The position numbers and the translations under genes are program-made. 64,000 bases of DNA from Rhodopseudomonas palustris (GTDB taxonomy: Bacteria > Pseudomonadota > Alphaproteobacteria > Rhizobiales > Xanthobacteraceae): assembly GCF_003591005.1 (NCBI RefSeq), contig NZ_QYYD01000021.1:54738-118737 (forward strand), in the 5' to 3' direction. Of the stretch, positions 1 to 9,075 are shown piece by piece; positions within the stretch are counted from its first letter, which is position 1, and each line of letters opens with the position of its first letter. Under the pieces are notes generated by a model. That model was not told the origin of the DNA, ran no database searches, and saw nothing but the letters and a program-made list of their open reading frames with translations.

Positions 1-2
1 GG

Positions 3-608
3 ATCCCGGCCGGCGTGCAGCACAGCAACTGCGTCGCCGATTTCGGCAAGCTCTACACCGTGTTCATCGATCCACAGGTCAGCATGCTGCCGCGGACCTG
101 CTGCACGCTGATGATCACATCGCTGGTGCGCGAGTTGATCCACCGGCTATCGGTGTTCCCGCCGCTCTACCCGCTGGAGGGGCCGACCAGCCGCCTCGGG
201 CGGGTGCTGCTCGACGAGCTGGTCCAGATGCCGACGACGGATGAAATGTATCTGCCGATCTCCGCCGACGCCCGTCTTCAACACCTCGCGACATCGCTGC
301 TGCAGAATCCCGGCGACCGCAGCACCATGGACGAGGTCGCTTCGCGCTATGCGATGAGCGAGAGCACATTTGCCCGCCTGATCGTGAAGGAAACGGGGAT
401 GACATTCGGGCGCTGGCGACAGCGTCTGCACATCCTCGTCGCGATGCAGCGCCTCACGGCGGGCAGCTCGGTGCAGGCGGTGTCGCTGGAACTCGGGTAC
501 GAGACGCCGAGCGCGTTCATCACAATGTTCAAGAAGACGATGGGAAAGAGCCCTCGGCGCTTCCTGGCCGAGCGGGCGCGCATGATCAATTCGGAGATCT
601 TGTCGTAG
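3..608 (+). CDS. AraC-family transcriptional regulator, 5' end outside window
   Basis: The reading frame is open to the left edge, so the N terminus is missing; about 201 residues are visible. The first residues (IPAGVQHSN) look like the end of a cupin-type sensing domain. The C-terminal ~100 residues hold the two helix-turn-helix motifs of AraC proteins: the first around YAMSESTFARLIVKETG and the second around LGYETPSAFITMFKKTMG, followed by the conserved PRRF. The GTG at 15 is an internal codon rather than a start. The stop lies 74 bases from the convergent binding-protein gene, so its target is not necessarily the catabolic island to the right. The ligand is unknown. Confidence 0.9.
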   Translation: MPAGVQHSNCVADFGKLYTVFIDPQVSMLPRTCCTLMITSLVRELIHRLSVFPPLYPLEGPTSRLGRVLLDELVQMPTTDEMYLPISADARLQHLATSLLQNPGDRSTMDEVASRYAMSESTFARLIVKETGMTFGRWRQRLHILVAMQRLTAGSSVQAVSLELGYETPSAFITMFKKTMGKSPRRFLAERARMINSEILS

Positions 609-681
609 CGGCTCTCTCGCCGCTCCGGCCGCCAGTGGTGACGGCCCCACGATCATGGTGGGGCCGCATAGCGTCGGAAGG

Positions 682-1905
682 TCAGCGCTTGCTGTAGGGC
701 GCGAGCGGATATTCAAGCGACGCTTCGGCGATGGCCTTTGGAGCCACCACCCGCGGCCTGCCCTTCAGGCCCTGCAGCATCACCATCGAACAATGAATAT
801 TCTGCCCGGTGTCGTCGAACTTGGTGTTGTCGCCATACATCAGCGTCGGCTTCAGATCGGTGGCCTTCAGCGCGCCGTGAATCGCCGCCGATTCTGTCGA
901 CGCTGCCCGCGTCACCGCATCTGCGACGATCTGCACGGCCTCGAACGCGCAGCCGGCATTAGCATCGAACCAATCGTTCGGGTAGTCGGACGTGAACATC
1001 TTCATGATCTTGTCGGTCTCGGCCCCCTTCGGATTGAGCCACAGCGCCGACAGGATCGGCCCGTCACCGTATTTTCCGAGCGCGTCGTGATACGCCTTGT
1101 CGGACACGCCGTTGGAATTGGGCGAGAACACCATCTTCGGATCCCAGCCCTGCTTGATGCATTCGCGCGCGATCATGATCGCGTCGTTGACGCGCGTGAC
1201 CGAGATCAGCGCATCGGCGCCCGACGCTTTCGCCTTGGCGACCTCGACCGACAGATCCTTGGCCTTCTCGTCATAGGCGACATACTGCGCGATCTTGAGC
1301 GGGACATCGACTTCCTTCCAGGCCTGACCGATGCTCGCCGCGGTCGATTGCCCCATCGTGTTGTTGAGATGCAGCACGACGGCGCTGCTCGGCGGATCCT
1401 TTAGCGTGCCGAGCACCGACTTCAGTTCGGCCAGCGATTGCCGCACGATGGTGAGTGACGTCGGATAATAGCGGAACACCTGGGTGAAGCCCTGCGAGGT
1501 CACCTGGGTGGCGCTCGCGATGTGGACCACCATCGGCACCTTGGCGGCCTCGCAGGCCTGCAGCGCCGAGATCGTGGCGCCGGAATCCCAGGCGCCGATC
1601 AGCACGGTGCAGCCCTGCCGGATCAGGCTCTCAGCAGCGATGCGGCCGTTCTCCGGGCGGCTCTGCGTGTCAGCGTGAACGATCTCGATGTCGAGGCCGA
1701 ATTTCTCACGCGCGAACTTGGCGCCGAGATCGATGCCGCGCACGCAGGCCTGGCCGGGAAACGCCAGCACGCCGCTGCTCGGCATGATCGCCCCGACCTT
1801 CACCTTGGTCTTCGCCGCGAAGGATGGCCTTGTTACCAGGCCCGCCGCAATTCCCAATCCGGTTCCGACAATCGTCCGCCGCGTGAGTCCGCCTTGCTTG
1901 GTCAT
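682..1905 (-). CDS. Branched-chain amino acid-type ABC transporter substrate-binding protein
   Basis: A 407-residue periplasmic binding protein of the LivK/type 1 family. The N terminus (TKQGGLTRRTIVG followed by a hydrophobic stretch and an SFAA cleavage region) is a twin-arginine-like export signal. The mature part starts with KVGAIMPSSGVLAFPGQ, typical of the Peripla_BP_6 fold. I chose the ATG at 1905 because the signal peptide begins there; an upstream in-frame extension to 2019 is arginine-rich and looks non-coding. It lies 110 bases downstream of the acyl-CoA synthetase and belongs with LivFGMH in the same strand-wise cluster. The substrate is not known; LivK relatives outside core metabolism often bind aromatic acids, amides or other carbon sources. 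Confidence 0.9.
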   Translation of the reverse strand: MTKQGGLTRRTIVGTGLGIAAGLVTRPSFAAKTKVKVGAIMPSSGVLAFPGQACVRGIDLGAKFAREKFGLDIEIVHADTQSRPENGRIAAESLIRQGCTVLIGAWDSGATISALQACEAAKVPMVVHIASATQVTSQGFTQVFRYYPTSLTIVRQSLAELKSVLGTLKDPPSSAVVLHLNNTMGQSTAASIGQAWKEVDVPLKIAQYVAYDEKAKDLSVEVAKAKASGADALISVTRVNDAIMIARECIKQGWDPKMVFSPNSNGVSDKAYHDALGKYGDGPILSALWLNPKGAETDKIMKMFTSDYPNDWFDANAGCAFEAVQIVADAVTRAASTESAAIHGALKATDLKPTLMYGDNTKFDDTGQNIHCSMVMLQGLKGRPRVVAPKAIAEASLEYPLAPYSKR

Positions 1906-2015
1906 CTCGATGCCCTGTTGCTGAAGGAAAGAAAACGATCTCGACTCGTAGCTTCGTCCACGTAGTTGCGACCGGCGTCGGCAAGCGTCGCCGTGCGCTG
2001 CGCCGGCCGCCGTTG

Positions 2016-3881
2016 TCAAAGGCCCATCTCGGCCTTGATCAGTCGTTCCTCGGTCTCGTCATAGAGCGAGGCGATCAGCGCGTGATAGCGCTCGTTGATC
2101 TGCTTGCGACGCTTCTTGCGCGTCGGCGTCATCACGCCGTTCTCCAGCGACAATTCCTCCGGCAGGATGCGGAACGCCTTGATCTGCTCGGCTCGCGCCA
2201 GTTTTCCGTTGGCCTTGCCGATTTCCGCCTCGATCAGCCGGTTGACGATCTCGGAGGATGCGAGATCTGCGTAGCTGGCGATCTTGTCGTCGCGCGACCT
2301 TGCCCAATCCATCGTGGCGGTGGCATCGACCTCGATCAGCGCGGTGAGATATTTTCGTCCCTCCCCGATCACCGCCGCTTCGGAGATGAAAGGGCTGTGC
2401 CGCAGTTCGTTTTCGATCTGTGTCGGGCTGATCGACTTGCCGTTGGAGGTGTTGATGATCTCCTTCTTGCGGTCGACCAGCTTGAACAGCCCATCCGCCG
2501 ACACCTCGACGATGTCGCCGGTGTAGAGCCAGCCGTCGCGTAGCGCTGACTTGGTCTCCTCCGGCTTGTTCCAATAGCCGGCAAACAAGCCCGGCCCGCG
2601 GACGATCATCTCGCCGTCTTGCAACACGGCGGTTTCCCAGGCCGGATCGGGCAGCGGCACGCCGACATTGCCGGCCTGCGGCCACTCCGCCATCTGCACC
2701 AGATTGGCGCCGACCAGTTCGGTCTGGCCGTAGCATTCCTTGAGCTGCAGGCCCCACAGCTGCCACAGCGACATCAGCTCGGACGGCATCGCAGCCGACG
2801 AGGTGAACGCGACCTTGAGCTCGTCGAAACCGATCTCCGCGAGCAGCGGCTGGAACACCTCGGCGCGGCAAGCCGCGAACAGTTTGGCGACGAAGGCATC
2901 CTCGTCGCCGCGCTGACGGTCTTCGAGTGCCCGGCGCGCGATCGTCATGGCGAGGGCGTAGTTCGGATTTCCGGCCGCGCCGGCCGGGTGCACTTTGCTG
3001 AGGATCTGGGTCGCAAACCGCTGATAGAATCGCGGCGGCGCCATGTAATAGGTGGGCTTCACCTCCTTGATCGTCTGGGCGAAGTCCGCGGTGGTCTCGC
3101 CGAAATACGGAACCGCGTCGGCGAACAGCGGCAGCGCCGTCGCCTGCCCGCGCGCGACGGTGTGCGACATCGGCAAATGCACCACCACCCGGTGCTCGTC
3201 CTCGCGCATGCTGGGGCCGAACAAGGTGATGCAATGAGCGCCGGCCAGAACGGAGAGATGCGTCAACATCGCCCCTTTAGGATTGCCGGTCGTCCCCGAC
3301 GTGTAGCCGATGCTGACCACGTCCGACGCCTTCGCGATCGCGCTCTCTTTTTGCAGATAAGCCTGCGCGTTAACGTCCTCTGCGCCGACGAACTCGGCGA
3401 GCGACGTGATCGACGCTGTGGCCTCGCCGGTCCAATCGGGATCGAGCACGACGATGCCGCGGAGTTGCTCGGCCTGACCGGAGGCGAGCACGATGCGAAG
3501 CTGCTGTTCGCCGCCGACGAAGGCGAACTTCGCGCCCGAGTCCGTGAGGCAGTAAGCCACTTCTTCGGACGACGAGGTGAAGTACACGCCCACCATGACG
3601 CCGCCGGCGCACATCGTGGCCATGTCGGCGATCAGCCACTCTTCGGACGAATCGCCCATGATCGCGACCCGGTCGCCGCGTTCGAGACCAGCACGCCGCA
3701 GCGCGCTGGCCAGGTTCACGACACGCTGCGCATAGGCGCCCCACGTCATGGCGGTCCAGACGCCGTGACGTTTCTGTTGCAAGGCGATCTTGTCGGGCCG
3801 CTCCGCGAGCCGCGCAGCCAGAAGCTGCGCGACGGTCGTATCGGCCAACTGGGCGCCGGATGTAATCGCAGCGACGTCCAT
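2016..3881 (-). CDS. AMP-forming long-chain-type acyl-CoA synthetase
   Basis: A 621-residue ANL-superfamily ligase that activates a carboxylic acid to its acyl-CoA with ATP. The AMP-binding P-loop is clear at residues 190-206 (GYTSGTTGNPKGAM), and the hinge/adenylate motif YTGDIVEV...DRKKEIINTSNGK is present in the C-terminal half. The length and the NGKSISPTQIE variant match the FAA1-like long-chain branch. Its start is one base from the stop of the crotonase gene upstream on the same strand, indicating a shared operon. In context it probably activates an acid made after oxygenation and amide cleavage. Chain length or ring specificity cannot be read from the sequence. Confidence 0.9.
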   Translation of the reverse strand: MDVAAITSGAQLADTTVAQLLAARLAERPDKIALQQKRHGVWTAMTWGAYAQRVVNLASALRRAGLERGDRVAIMGDSSEEWLIADMATMCAGGVMVGVYFTSSSEEVAYCLTDSGAKFAFVGGEQQLRIVLASGQAEQLRGIVVLDPDWTGEATASITSLAEFVGAEDVNAQAYLQKESAIAKASDVVSIGYTSGTTGNPKGAMLTHLSVLAGAHCITLFGPSMREDEHRVVVHLPMSHTVARGQATALPLFADAVPYFGETTADFAQTIKEVKPTYYMAPPRFYQRFATQILSKVHPAGAAGNPNYALAMTIARRALEDRQRGDEDAFVAKLFAACRAEVFQPLLAEIGFDELKVAFTSSAAMPSELMSLWQLWGLQLKECYGQTELVGANLVQMAEWPQAGNVGVPLPDPAWETAVLQDGEMIVRGPGLFAGYWNKPEETKSALRDGWLYTGDIVEVSADGLFKLVDRKKEIINTSNGKSISPTQIENELRHSPFISEAAVIGEGRKYLTALIEVDATATMDWARSRDDKIASYADLASSEIVNRLIEAEIGKANGKLARAEQIKAFRILPEELSLENGVMTPTRKKRRKQINERYHALIASLYDETEERLIKAEMGL

Positions 3882-3882
3882 C

Positions 3883-4662
3883 TCAGCGCTCCGCGAAACG
3901 CTTGCGCTTGGCGGCGAATGCGGCGACCGCCTCGGCCCGCTCGGGCGATTTGAACGTCAACATCTCCAGCGCCGCCGAGGTGTCGAGCAGCAAATGGGTG
4001 TACTGCTTGATGATCTTGTTGACGCTGTATTTGGTCCAGATGATCGATTCTTTCGGCCCGCTCGCCAGCAGCTCGGCATACTCGATCGCGGCATCGAGCA
4101 CGCTGCCGTCGGTGATCACCTCGTTGATCATGCCGATCGCGGCCGCTTTCTCGGCGGAGATGAATTCGCCGGTCATGAGATAGTGCTTGGCCCGGACCGG
4201 CCCCATCAACAGCGGCCACATCACCGCACCACCGTCGCCGGCGACGACGCCGGCATTGACATGCGTGTCGGCGAAGCGCGCGGTCGCGCTGGCGTAGATC
4301 ACGTCGCAGAATAGCGCGAGCGTGGCCCCGAGGCCGACCGCAACGCCGTTGACGGCCGCGACGATCGGAACTTCGACTTCCAGCATGTTGCGGATCAGGT
4401 GACGACCGCTGCGCGTCGGCGACGGCAGCGTGCCCTTGTCCAGCGACTTCTGGTCGCCGCCCGAGCAAAACCCGCGGCCGGCGCCGGTGAGAACGATCGC
4501 GTTGACGGAGCTGTCGTGATCCAATTTGACGAAGACGTCTTCGAGCTCCTCGTGCATCTCCCAGTTGATGGCGTTGAGGATCTCCGGGCGATTCATCGTC
4601 ACGACCGCAACGCCGGTGGCGCGCTTGTCGACGAGCAGATACTTGTAGTTGAATTGCGACAT
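3883..4662 (-). CDS. Crotonase (enoyl-CoA hydratase/isomerase) with non-canonical active site
   Basis: A 259-residue crotonase-fold protein. The oxyanion-hole regions are recognisable: AGRGFCSGGD, and NGVAVGLGATLALFCD for the second. The two catalytic glutamates of classical enoyl-CoA hydratase appear replaced: the usual PEI position reads DTHVNAG and the usual MEMVLTG helix reads KHYLMTGEFIS. The ATG at 4662 is preceded by GGTGAG, better than a GTG nine bases upstream. It is 15 bases from the flavin monooxygenase and one base from the synthetase, so it is co-transcribed. It may be a hydrolase, lyase or isomerase acting on a CoA thioester rather than a hydratase. Confidence 0.88.
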   Translation of the reverse strand: MSQFNYKYLLVDKRATGVAVVTMNRPEILNAINWEMHEELEDVFVKLDHDSSVNAIVLTGAGRGFCSGGDQKSLDKGTLPSPTRSGRHLIRNMLEVEVPIVAAVNGVAVGLGATLALFCDVIYASATARFADTHVNAGVVAGDGGAVMWPLLMGPVRAKHYLMTGEFISAEKAAAIGMINEVITDGSVLDAAIEYAELLASGPKESIIWTKYSVNKIIKQYTHLLLDTSAALEMLTFKSPERAEAVAAFAAKRKRFAER

Positions 4663-4677
4663 CGATCTCACCGTTGC

Positions 4678-5811
4678 TTACTGGTTCTGGCTGCGCATCT
4701 GGCGGATCGTGCCGAGGATTTCCTCGGTCGGCCGCACGACGTTGTTGCGATCGTTGAAATGCGGGATCACGTAGCGGCCGACCATGTCGATCGCCTCCAT
4801 GATCTTTTCGTGCGGCACGGAGTCCATGTGCAGCAGCACTTCGTCGATCCCCATGGCCTCGAACTTCTCGATCTGGCGGATGACCGTATCGGGGCTGCCG
4901 CACACCGTGGTGGCCGACTCGTTGACCAAGTAGTCCCAGTCATTGGCGGCACGCTCCATCGACGGCACGCTCTCGCCCATGTATTTGTAATCGTCGGCAA
5001 TCGCCGCGAGGCGCGGATAGGCGTCGGTCGAGATCTTGGCGTAGTGCATCAGCGGGCCGGCATAGTCCGCCTTGGCCTGCTCGTCGGTCTTGCCGATGCC
5101 GATGAACAGCGGGACGCCGATGCGCGGACGCTGCAGCGGGCCTTCCTCGTCGCGCTTCCAGTTCTTGTGGTAGGCGTCGATCAGCTTCTGCTGGGCGTCC
5201 CAGCCCTGATAGATGTTGCTGCTCATCACCGCGAAGCCCTGCGACCCCGCCCAGACGTGGCTGCGCTCGCTGGTCGCGGCGATGCCGATCACCGGATGCG
5301 GCTTCTGCAGCGGCTTGGGCACCAGCTGACGCGGCGGGATCTGGTAGTACTTGCCGTCGAAGGTGAAGATGTCCTGGCGCATCGCCTTCTTCAGCAGCGC
5401 CAGCCCTTCTTCCATCTGCGGCAGCGTCTCGTTCGGGTCGACGTTGAACGCCCGCATCGCGATCGTCGTATTGGCGCGGCCGCCGTAGAATTCCATCCGG
5501 CCGTTGGACAGGATATCGGTCACCGCAAGCCGCTCGGCCGAGCGCAAGGCGTGGTTGATGCGCTGCGGCATCAACGTCACGGCCGCGCGCAGCTTGACGC
5601 GCGACGTCACCGCGGCCAGATAGCCGAACACCACTTCGGGCGCCGAGCTCGATATGCCGCCGAGCGCGACGTGCTGCTCGGAGAGCGCGACGCAGTCGAA
5701 GCCGACTTTCTCGGCCAGGCGGACTTCGTCGACCAGTTCGTGAAGCCTGCGCGAGTAACTGTGGCCGACCTGGGTTTCCTGCTCAGACCAGAACCCAAAC
5801 GTAAGTGCCAT
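4678..5811 (-). CDS. LLM-class (luciferase-like) flavin-dependent monooxygenase
   Basis: A 377-residue member of the bacterial luciferase-like superfamily. The N terminus (MALTFGFWSEQETQVGHSYS), the CVALSEQHV segment and the IGIAATSERSHVWAG region are typical of the TIM-barrel FMNH2-dependent monooxygenases. Such enzymes need a separate flavin reductase, and one is encoded at 11071-11616. The gene is first in a tight minus-strand block with the crotonase and synthetase. A 157-base gap separates it from the creatininase gene, large enough for its own promoter. The expected role is oxygenation or oxidative cleavage of the imported substrate; the substrate itself is unknown. Confidence 0.9.
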   Translation of the reverse strand: MALTFGFWSEQETQVGHSYSRRLHELVDEVRLAEKVGFDCVALSEQHVALGGISSSAPEVVFGYLAAVTSRVKLRAAVTLMPQRINHALRSAERLAVTDILSNGRMEFYGGRANTTIAMRAFNVDPNETLPQMEEGLALLKKAMRQDIFTFDGKYYQIPPRQLVPKPLQKPHPVIGIAATSERSHVWAGSQGFAVMSSNIYQGWDAQQKLIDAYHKNWKRDEEGPLQRPRIGVPLFIGIGKTDEQAKADYAGPLMHYAKISTDAYPRLAAIADDYKYMGESVPSMERAANDWDYLVNESATTVCGSPDTVIRQIEKFEAMGIDEVLLHMDSVPHEKIMEAIDMVGRYVIPHFNDRNNVVRPTEEILGTIRQMRSQNQ

Positions 5812-5968
5812 GTCTCAATCCTTTTAGCTTTCGAGATGGCACAGGGTTTCATAGGCAGAGCGATATTTTCGCCCGAAGGCCGCGCCGCGTAGCAACGCTT
5901 TCCGAATTTTATGCTGTCCGCATTCGTAAGATGGCAGAAGCCGCAAAACGCATGGATGCGCGGGGCCG

Positions 5969-6760
5969 TCAGCGGCGGGCGTCGCCGGCCGGAGTGCCGC
6001 CATCGAACGTCTCGATCAGCAGGTCGGCGACCGCCGCGAGGCAGGCTTCGCCGATCTCACGGCTCGCGCCGAACGGGCTGCCGATCACGCCGTTAGCCGA
6101 CACCGAGCGGATGCCGTTCTTCCACATCATTTCGAGATCGGCCTCCGACAAGCCGCCGAGATGGCCGACCTCGAAGCGGTCCTGCCTGACGCTGTCCGGC
6201 CGGATGACCATCATCAGCGAGGTCTCGGCGATATCGGCGTGGCCGCCGACGGCCGCCACATCGCCTCCGGCATCGCGCACCGCGTGGCGCCACGTGTCGA
6301 TCCATGTCGTCGAGTCGGTGAACGCCAGGATCTCGACATCCGAAGAGACGGCTTCGCGCAGGCGACCGAGCATGTCCTTGAGCACCGGAAAATTGCCGAT
6401 ATGGCCTGAATGGATGAGGATGCGCTTGAACCCGTGCCGCGCCATGCTGGTGCAATAATCGAGACAAATCGCTTCGAGCGTCTCTGGGCGCAGCGAAATC
6501 GTGCCTGCGAACGGCAGGTGGTGAGACGAGCAGCCGGTCTTGATCGTCGGCGCCACCAGCGTGGCGCCGCGGCGGCGCGCGATCCGCTCGGCCAGCGCGT
6601 CGGCATGATCCGCGTCCATGCCCAAAGACAAATGCGGCCCATGCTGCTCGACGGCCCCGAGCGGGATCACCACCGTGGTGCAGCCTTGCGCCAGCGCAGC
6701 GGCGATTTCCTCGTGGCTCATCTGCTCCAGATAGATCTGGTCGGGATATCCGCGCGCCAT
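5969..6760 (-). CDS. Creatininase-family amidohydrolase
   Basis: A 263-residue protein of the creatininase/creatinine amidohydrolase family, metal-dependent hydrolases that open cyclic or linear amides. Visible metal-site motifs are VIPLGAVEQHGPHL, the DADHAD segment, HSGHIGNF in place of the usual N-G-H-G-G-N, and GHADIAETS with the conserved acidic residue. It is four bases from the crotonase upstream. Next to a flavin monooxygenase it is a reasonable candidate for hydrolysing an amide or formamide product of ring opening. The family also contains deformylases and cofactor-maturation peptidases, so the exact reaction is open. Confidence 0.85.
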   Translation of the reverse strand: MARGYPDQIYLEQMSHEEIAAALAQGCTTVVIPLGAVEQHGPHLSLGMDADHADALAERIARRRGATLVAPTIKTGCSSHHLPFAGTISLRPETLEAICLDYCTSMARHGFKRILIHSGHIGNFPVLKDMLGRLREAVSSDVEILAFTDSTTWIDTWRHAVRDAGGDVAAVGGHADIAETSLMMVIRPDSVRQDRFEVGHLGGLSEADLEMMWKNGIRSVSANGVIGSPFGASREIGEACLAAVADLLIETFDGGTPAGDARR

Positions 6761-6764
6761 CAGC

Positions 6765-7529
6765 TCAGCCCTTATTGTTCTTCGACAGAAACCTCGCCCG
6801 CGCGTTGGTCGAACTCTCGGCTGTGACGTAGGCGTCGAGATCCGCCACGGTCATCTCCTCGAGCGCCTGATCGCTCATCTGGGCGGTGCGGTTGAGCGAT
6901 CGTTTGATGGCGTGGAACAGCTTGCGGTCCTTCTGCCGCAGTGCGCCGCAGACCTCGCGGGCCCGGGACGCCACCTCCGCGGTCGCGACGATCTCGTTCA
7001 CGGCGCCGATCGCCACGGCGTGCTCGGCGCCGACGAGGTCGCCCCAATACAGCAGTTGCTGCGCCGCCCGCACGCCGAGCTTTTCGACGGCGCGGCGCAT
7101 GCCTTTGGTCACCGGCAGCAGGCCGTGGTTGATTTCCGGAAATCCGACCTTGCACGCCGCATCGGCCACGACGTAGTCCGCATGCAGCAGAAACTCCAAG
7201 GCGCCGCCGACCGCGTAGCCGCGAACGGCGCAGACGATGGGCCCCGGATAAGTCTCCATCACCACCAGCAGTTCGTGGAAGAACCGGATGCGCGGCCTTG
7301 CGACCTCGAGCCCCACGACTTCCTTGATATCGCCGCCGGCGCTGAAGAAGCGGTCGCCGCTGCCGGTGAGAATGATGCCGGGCGGGCTCTCCTCGCCGGC
7401 AAGGCCCTTGATGGTGTCCAGCAGTTCGACGATGAGCTGCGCGTTCAGCGCGTTGGCCGGCGGCCGGTTCATGGTGATCGTGACCAGATCGCGATCGCGC
7501 TCGATCAGGAGGGAAGTGGTGGTGTTCAT
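6765..7529 (-). CDS. Enoyl-CoA hydratase/isomerase family protein
   Basis: A 254-residue crotonase-fold protein. The oxyanion region GSGDRFFSAGGDIKEV and the second region RGYAVGGALEFLLHADYV are clear. The first catalytic glutamate is kept (FPEINHGLLP), but the second position reads AQQLLYWG, so an isomerase or other crotonase activity is possible. I start at the ATG at 7529 (MNTTTSLLIERD); a longer frame to 7622 is arginine-rich and unlikely. It lies between the livF gene and the creatininase and probably acts in CoA-linked breakdown together with the other crotonase and the synthetase. Confidence 0.88.
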   Translation of the reverse strand: MNTTTSLLIERDRDLVTITMNRPPANALNAQLIVELLDTIKGLAGEESPPGIILTGSGDRFFSAGGDIKEVVGLEVARPRIRFFHELLVVMETYPGPIVCAVRGYAVGGALEFLLHADYVVADAACKVGFPEINHGLLPVTKGMRRAVEKLGVRAAQQLLYWGDLVGAEHAVAIGAVNEIVATAEVASRAREVCGALRQKDRKLFHAIKRSLNRTAQMSDQALEEMTVADLDAYVTAESSTNARARFLSKNNKG

Positions 7530-7637
7530 CGGCAAGACCCAGGCGACAGGCGGCTGCAACAGAAGGGAATCGGTGGACCGGACGGCGGCGGCGCAACGAA
7601 AGTCGCCACGCCAGCGGGCCAAGCGAGACGGCGCGCC

Positions 7638-8357
7638 TTACAGTCCCAGATAGGCACGCTGGACATCGGGGTTCTCGAGCAGATCGCGGCTCGGTCCATG
7701 CAGCACCACCGAGCCGTTCTCGAGCACATAGCCGCGGCTGCTCAGCGCCAGCGATTTCGCGACATTCTGCTCGACCAGCAGCACCGTGATGCCCCGGTCG
7801 TTGAGCGATTTGACGACGTCGAACATCACGTCGGTGAGCGCCGGCGACAGCCCGATCGACGGCTCGTCGAACATCACGATCTCGGGCTTCGACATGATCG
7901 CCCGGCCGATCGCCAGCATCTGCTGCTCGCCGCCGGACAGCGTGCCGGCCAGTTGGTCCCGCCGTTCGCGCAGCCGCCCGAACAACTGATAGACGGAGTC
8001 GAGCGTGGTCGCGCGATCTTGCCTCGCGCGCTTCAGCGAGCCGCCGATCAACAGATTGTCCTCGACCGAGAGCGCGCCGAAGATCTGGCGGCCTTCGGCG
8101 ACCTGGGCGATGCCCATTTCGCAGATGTCCCACGGAGGCCGCCGCGAAATATCGACCCCGTTGATCCTCACGGACCCGCGCGACGACGGCACGATCCCGG
8201 CGATCGAGCGGATCAGCGATGTCTTGCCGGCGCCGTTGGCGCCGACCACGCAGATTAGTTCGCCCTTGTGGATGCGGAGCGAGACGCCGTTCAGCGCATT
8301 CGAGCCGTCATAGGCCACGCACAAATCGTCGATGGTGAGCAGCGCATCGTCAGGCAT
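7638..8357 (-). CDS. livF: Branched-chain-type ABC transporter ATP-binding protein LivF
   Basis: A 239-residue ABC ATPase. Walker A is GANGAGKTS, the signature is LSGGEQQML, and Walker B ends in IVMFDEPSIGLSP. Length and the C-terminal YLGL ending are those of LivF. It overlaps the livG stop-start region by 8 bases, so livG and livF are translationally coupled. It energises the LivHM permease in the cytoplasmic membrane. The order livH-livM-livG-livF in the direction of transcription is the standard one. Confidence 0.95.
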   Translation of the reverse strand: MPDDALLTIDDLCVAYDGSNALNGVSLRIHKGELICVVGANGAGKTSLIRSIAGIVPSSRGSVRINGVDISRRPPWDICEMGIAQVAEGRQIFGALSVEDNLLIGGSLKRARQDRATTLDSVYQLFGRLRERRDQLAGTLSGGEQQMLAIGRAIMSKPEIVMFDEPSIGLSPALTDVMFDVVKSLNDRGITVLLVEQNVAKSLALSSRGYVLENGSVVLHGPSRDLLENPDVQRAYLGL

Positions 8358-9075
8358 GGAAGCCGGCTCCCAGATAACTTTCCAGCACCGCAGGATCCGC
8401 CACCACTTCCGACGGTTTGCCCTCGGCGATCTTGGCGCCGTGGTGAAGCACCACCACGGTCGACGCCACTTCCATCACGATCCGCATCACGTGCTCGACC
8501 AATAGGATCGTCAGTCCGCCCGCGGCGAGCTTGTGCAGCACGCCGACGACGCCGGCCGCTTCCGTCGGCCGCAGCCCCGCCATCACCTCGTCGAGCAGCA
8601 GCAGTTTGGGCCGGGTCGACAGCGCCTTGGCCATCTCCAGCATCTTGCGATCGGGCAACGTCAACTGATCGGTGCGGGCATTCGCCTTGCCGGCGAGCCC
8701 GACGCTCTCGAGCGACTCATAGGCCTTCTCACGCGCCTCCTTGACGCTCGTCGTCCAGCTGAAGGCGCCGACCATCGCATTCTCCAGCACCGACATGTCT
8801 TTCATCGGCCGAACGATCTGGAAGGTCCGCGCAATGCCCATGCGGCACACCGCTTCGGGCGGCTCGCGCTCGAGCGAACGGCCTTCGAACACCACCTGCC
8901 CGGCGGTCGGCCGCAGCGCGCCGGCGACGAGATTGAAGCAGGTTGTCTTGCCGGCGCCGTTCGGCCCGATCAGCGCGGTGATGCGGCCTGCCTCCAATGA
9001 GAAGCTGACGTCGTTGACCGCGACCAATCCGATGAACGCCTTCGTGAGGTTCTTCACTTCGAGCAGCGCGGTCAT
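8350..9075 (-). CDS. livG: Branched-chain-type ABC transporter ATP-binding protein LivG
   Basis: A 241-residue ABC ATPase of the LivG type. Walker A is GPNGAGKTT, Walker B is LLLLDEVMAGL followed by the switch histidine in LLVEHVM. The usual signature LSGG is altered: the segment before Walker B reads LTLPDRKMLEMAKAL, a variant common in LivG proteins of catabolic clusters. It overlaps livM by 4 bases (ATGA) and livF by 8. Together they form the ATPase pair of the importer. Confidence 0.94.
   Translation of the reverse strand: MTALLEVKNLTKAFIGLVAVNDVSFSLEAGRITALIGPNGAGKTTCFNLVAGALRPTAGQVVFEGRSLEREPPEAVCRMGIARTFQIVRPMKDMSVLENAMVGAFSWTTSVKEAREKAYESLESVGLAGKANARTDQLTLPDRKMLEMAKALSTRPKLLLLDEVMAGLRPTEAAGVVGVLHKLAAGGLTILLVEHVMRIVMEVASTVVVLHHGAKIAEGKPSEVVADPAVLESYLGAGFHA

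Noticed and set aside
655..1404. Long frames antisense to the periplasmic binding protein and similar long antisense frames across the window
   Set aside because: They are arginine/histidine-rich shadows of high-GC genes on the other strand, without ribosome sites or family motifs.
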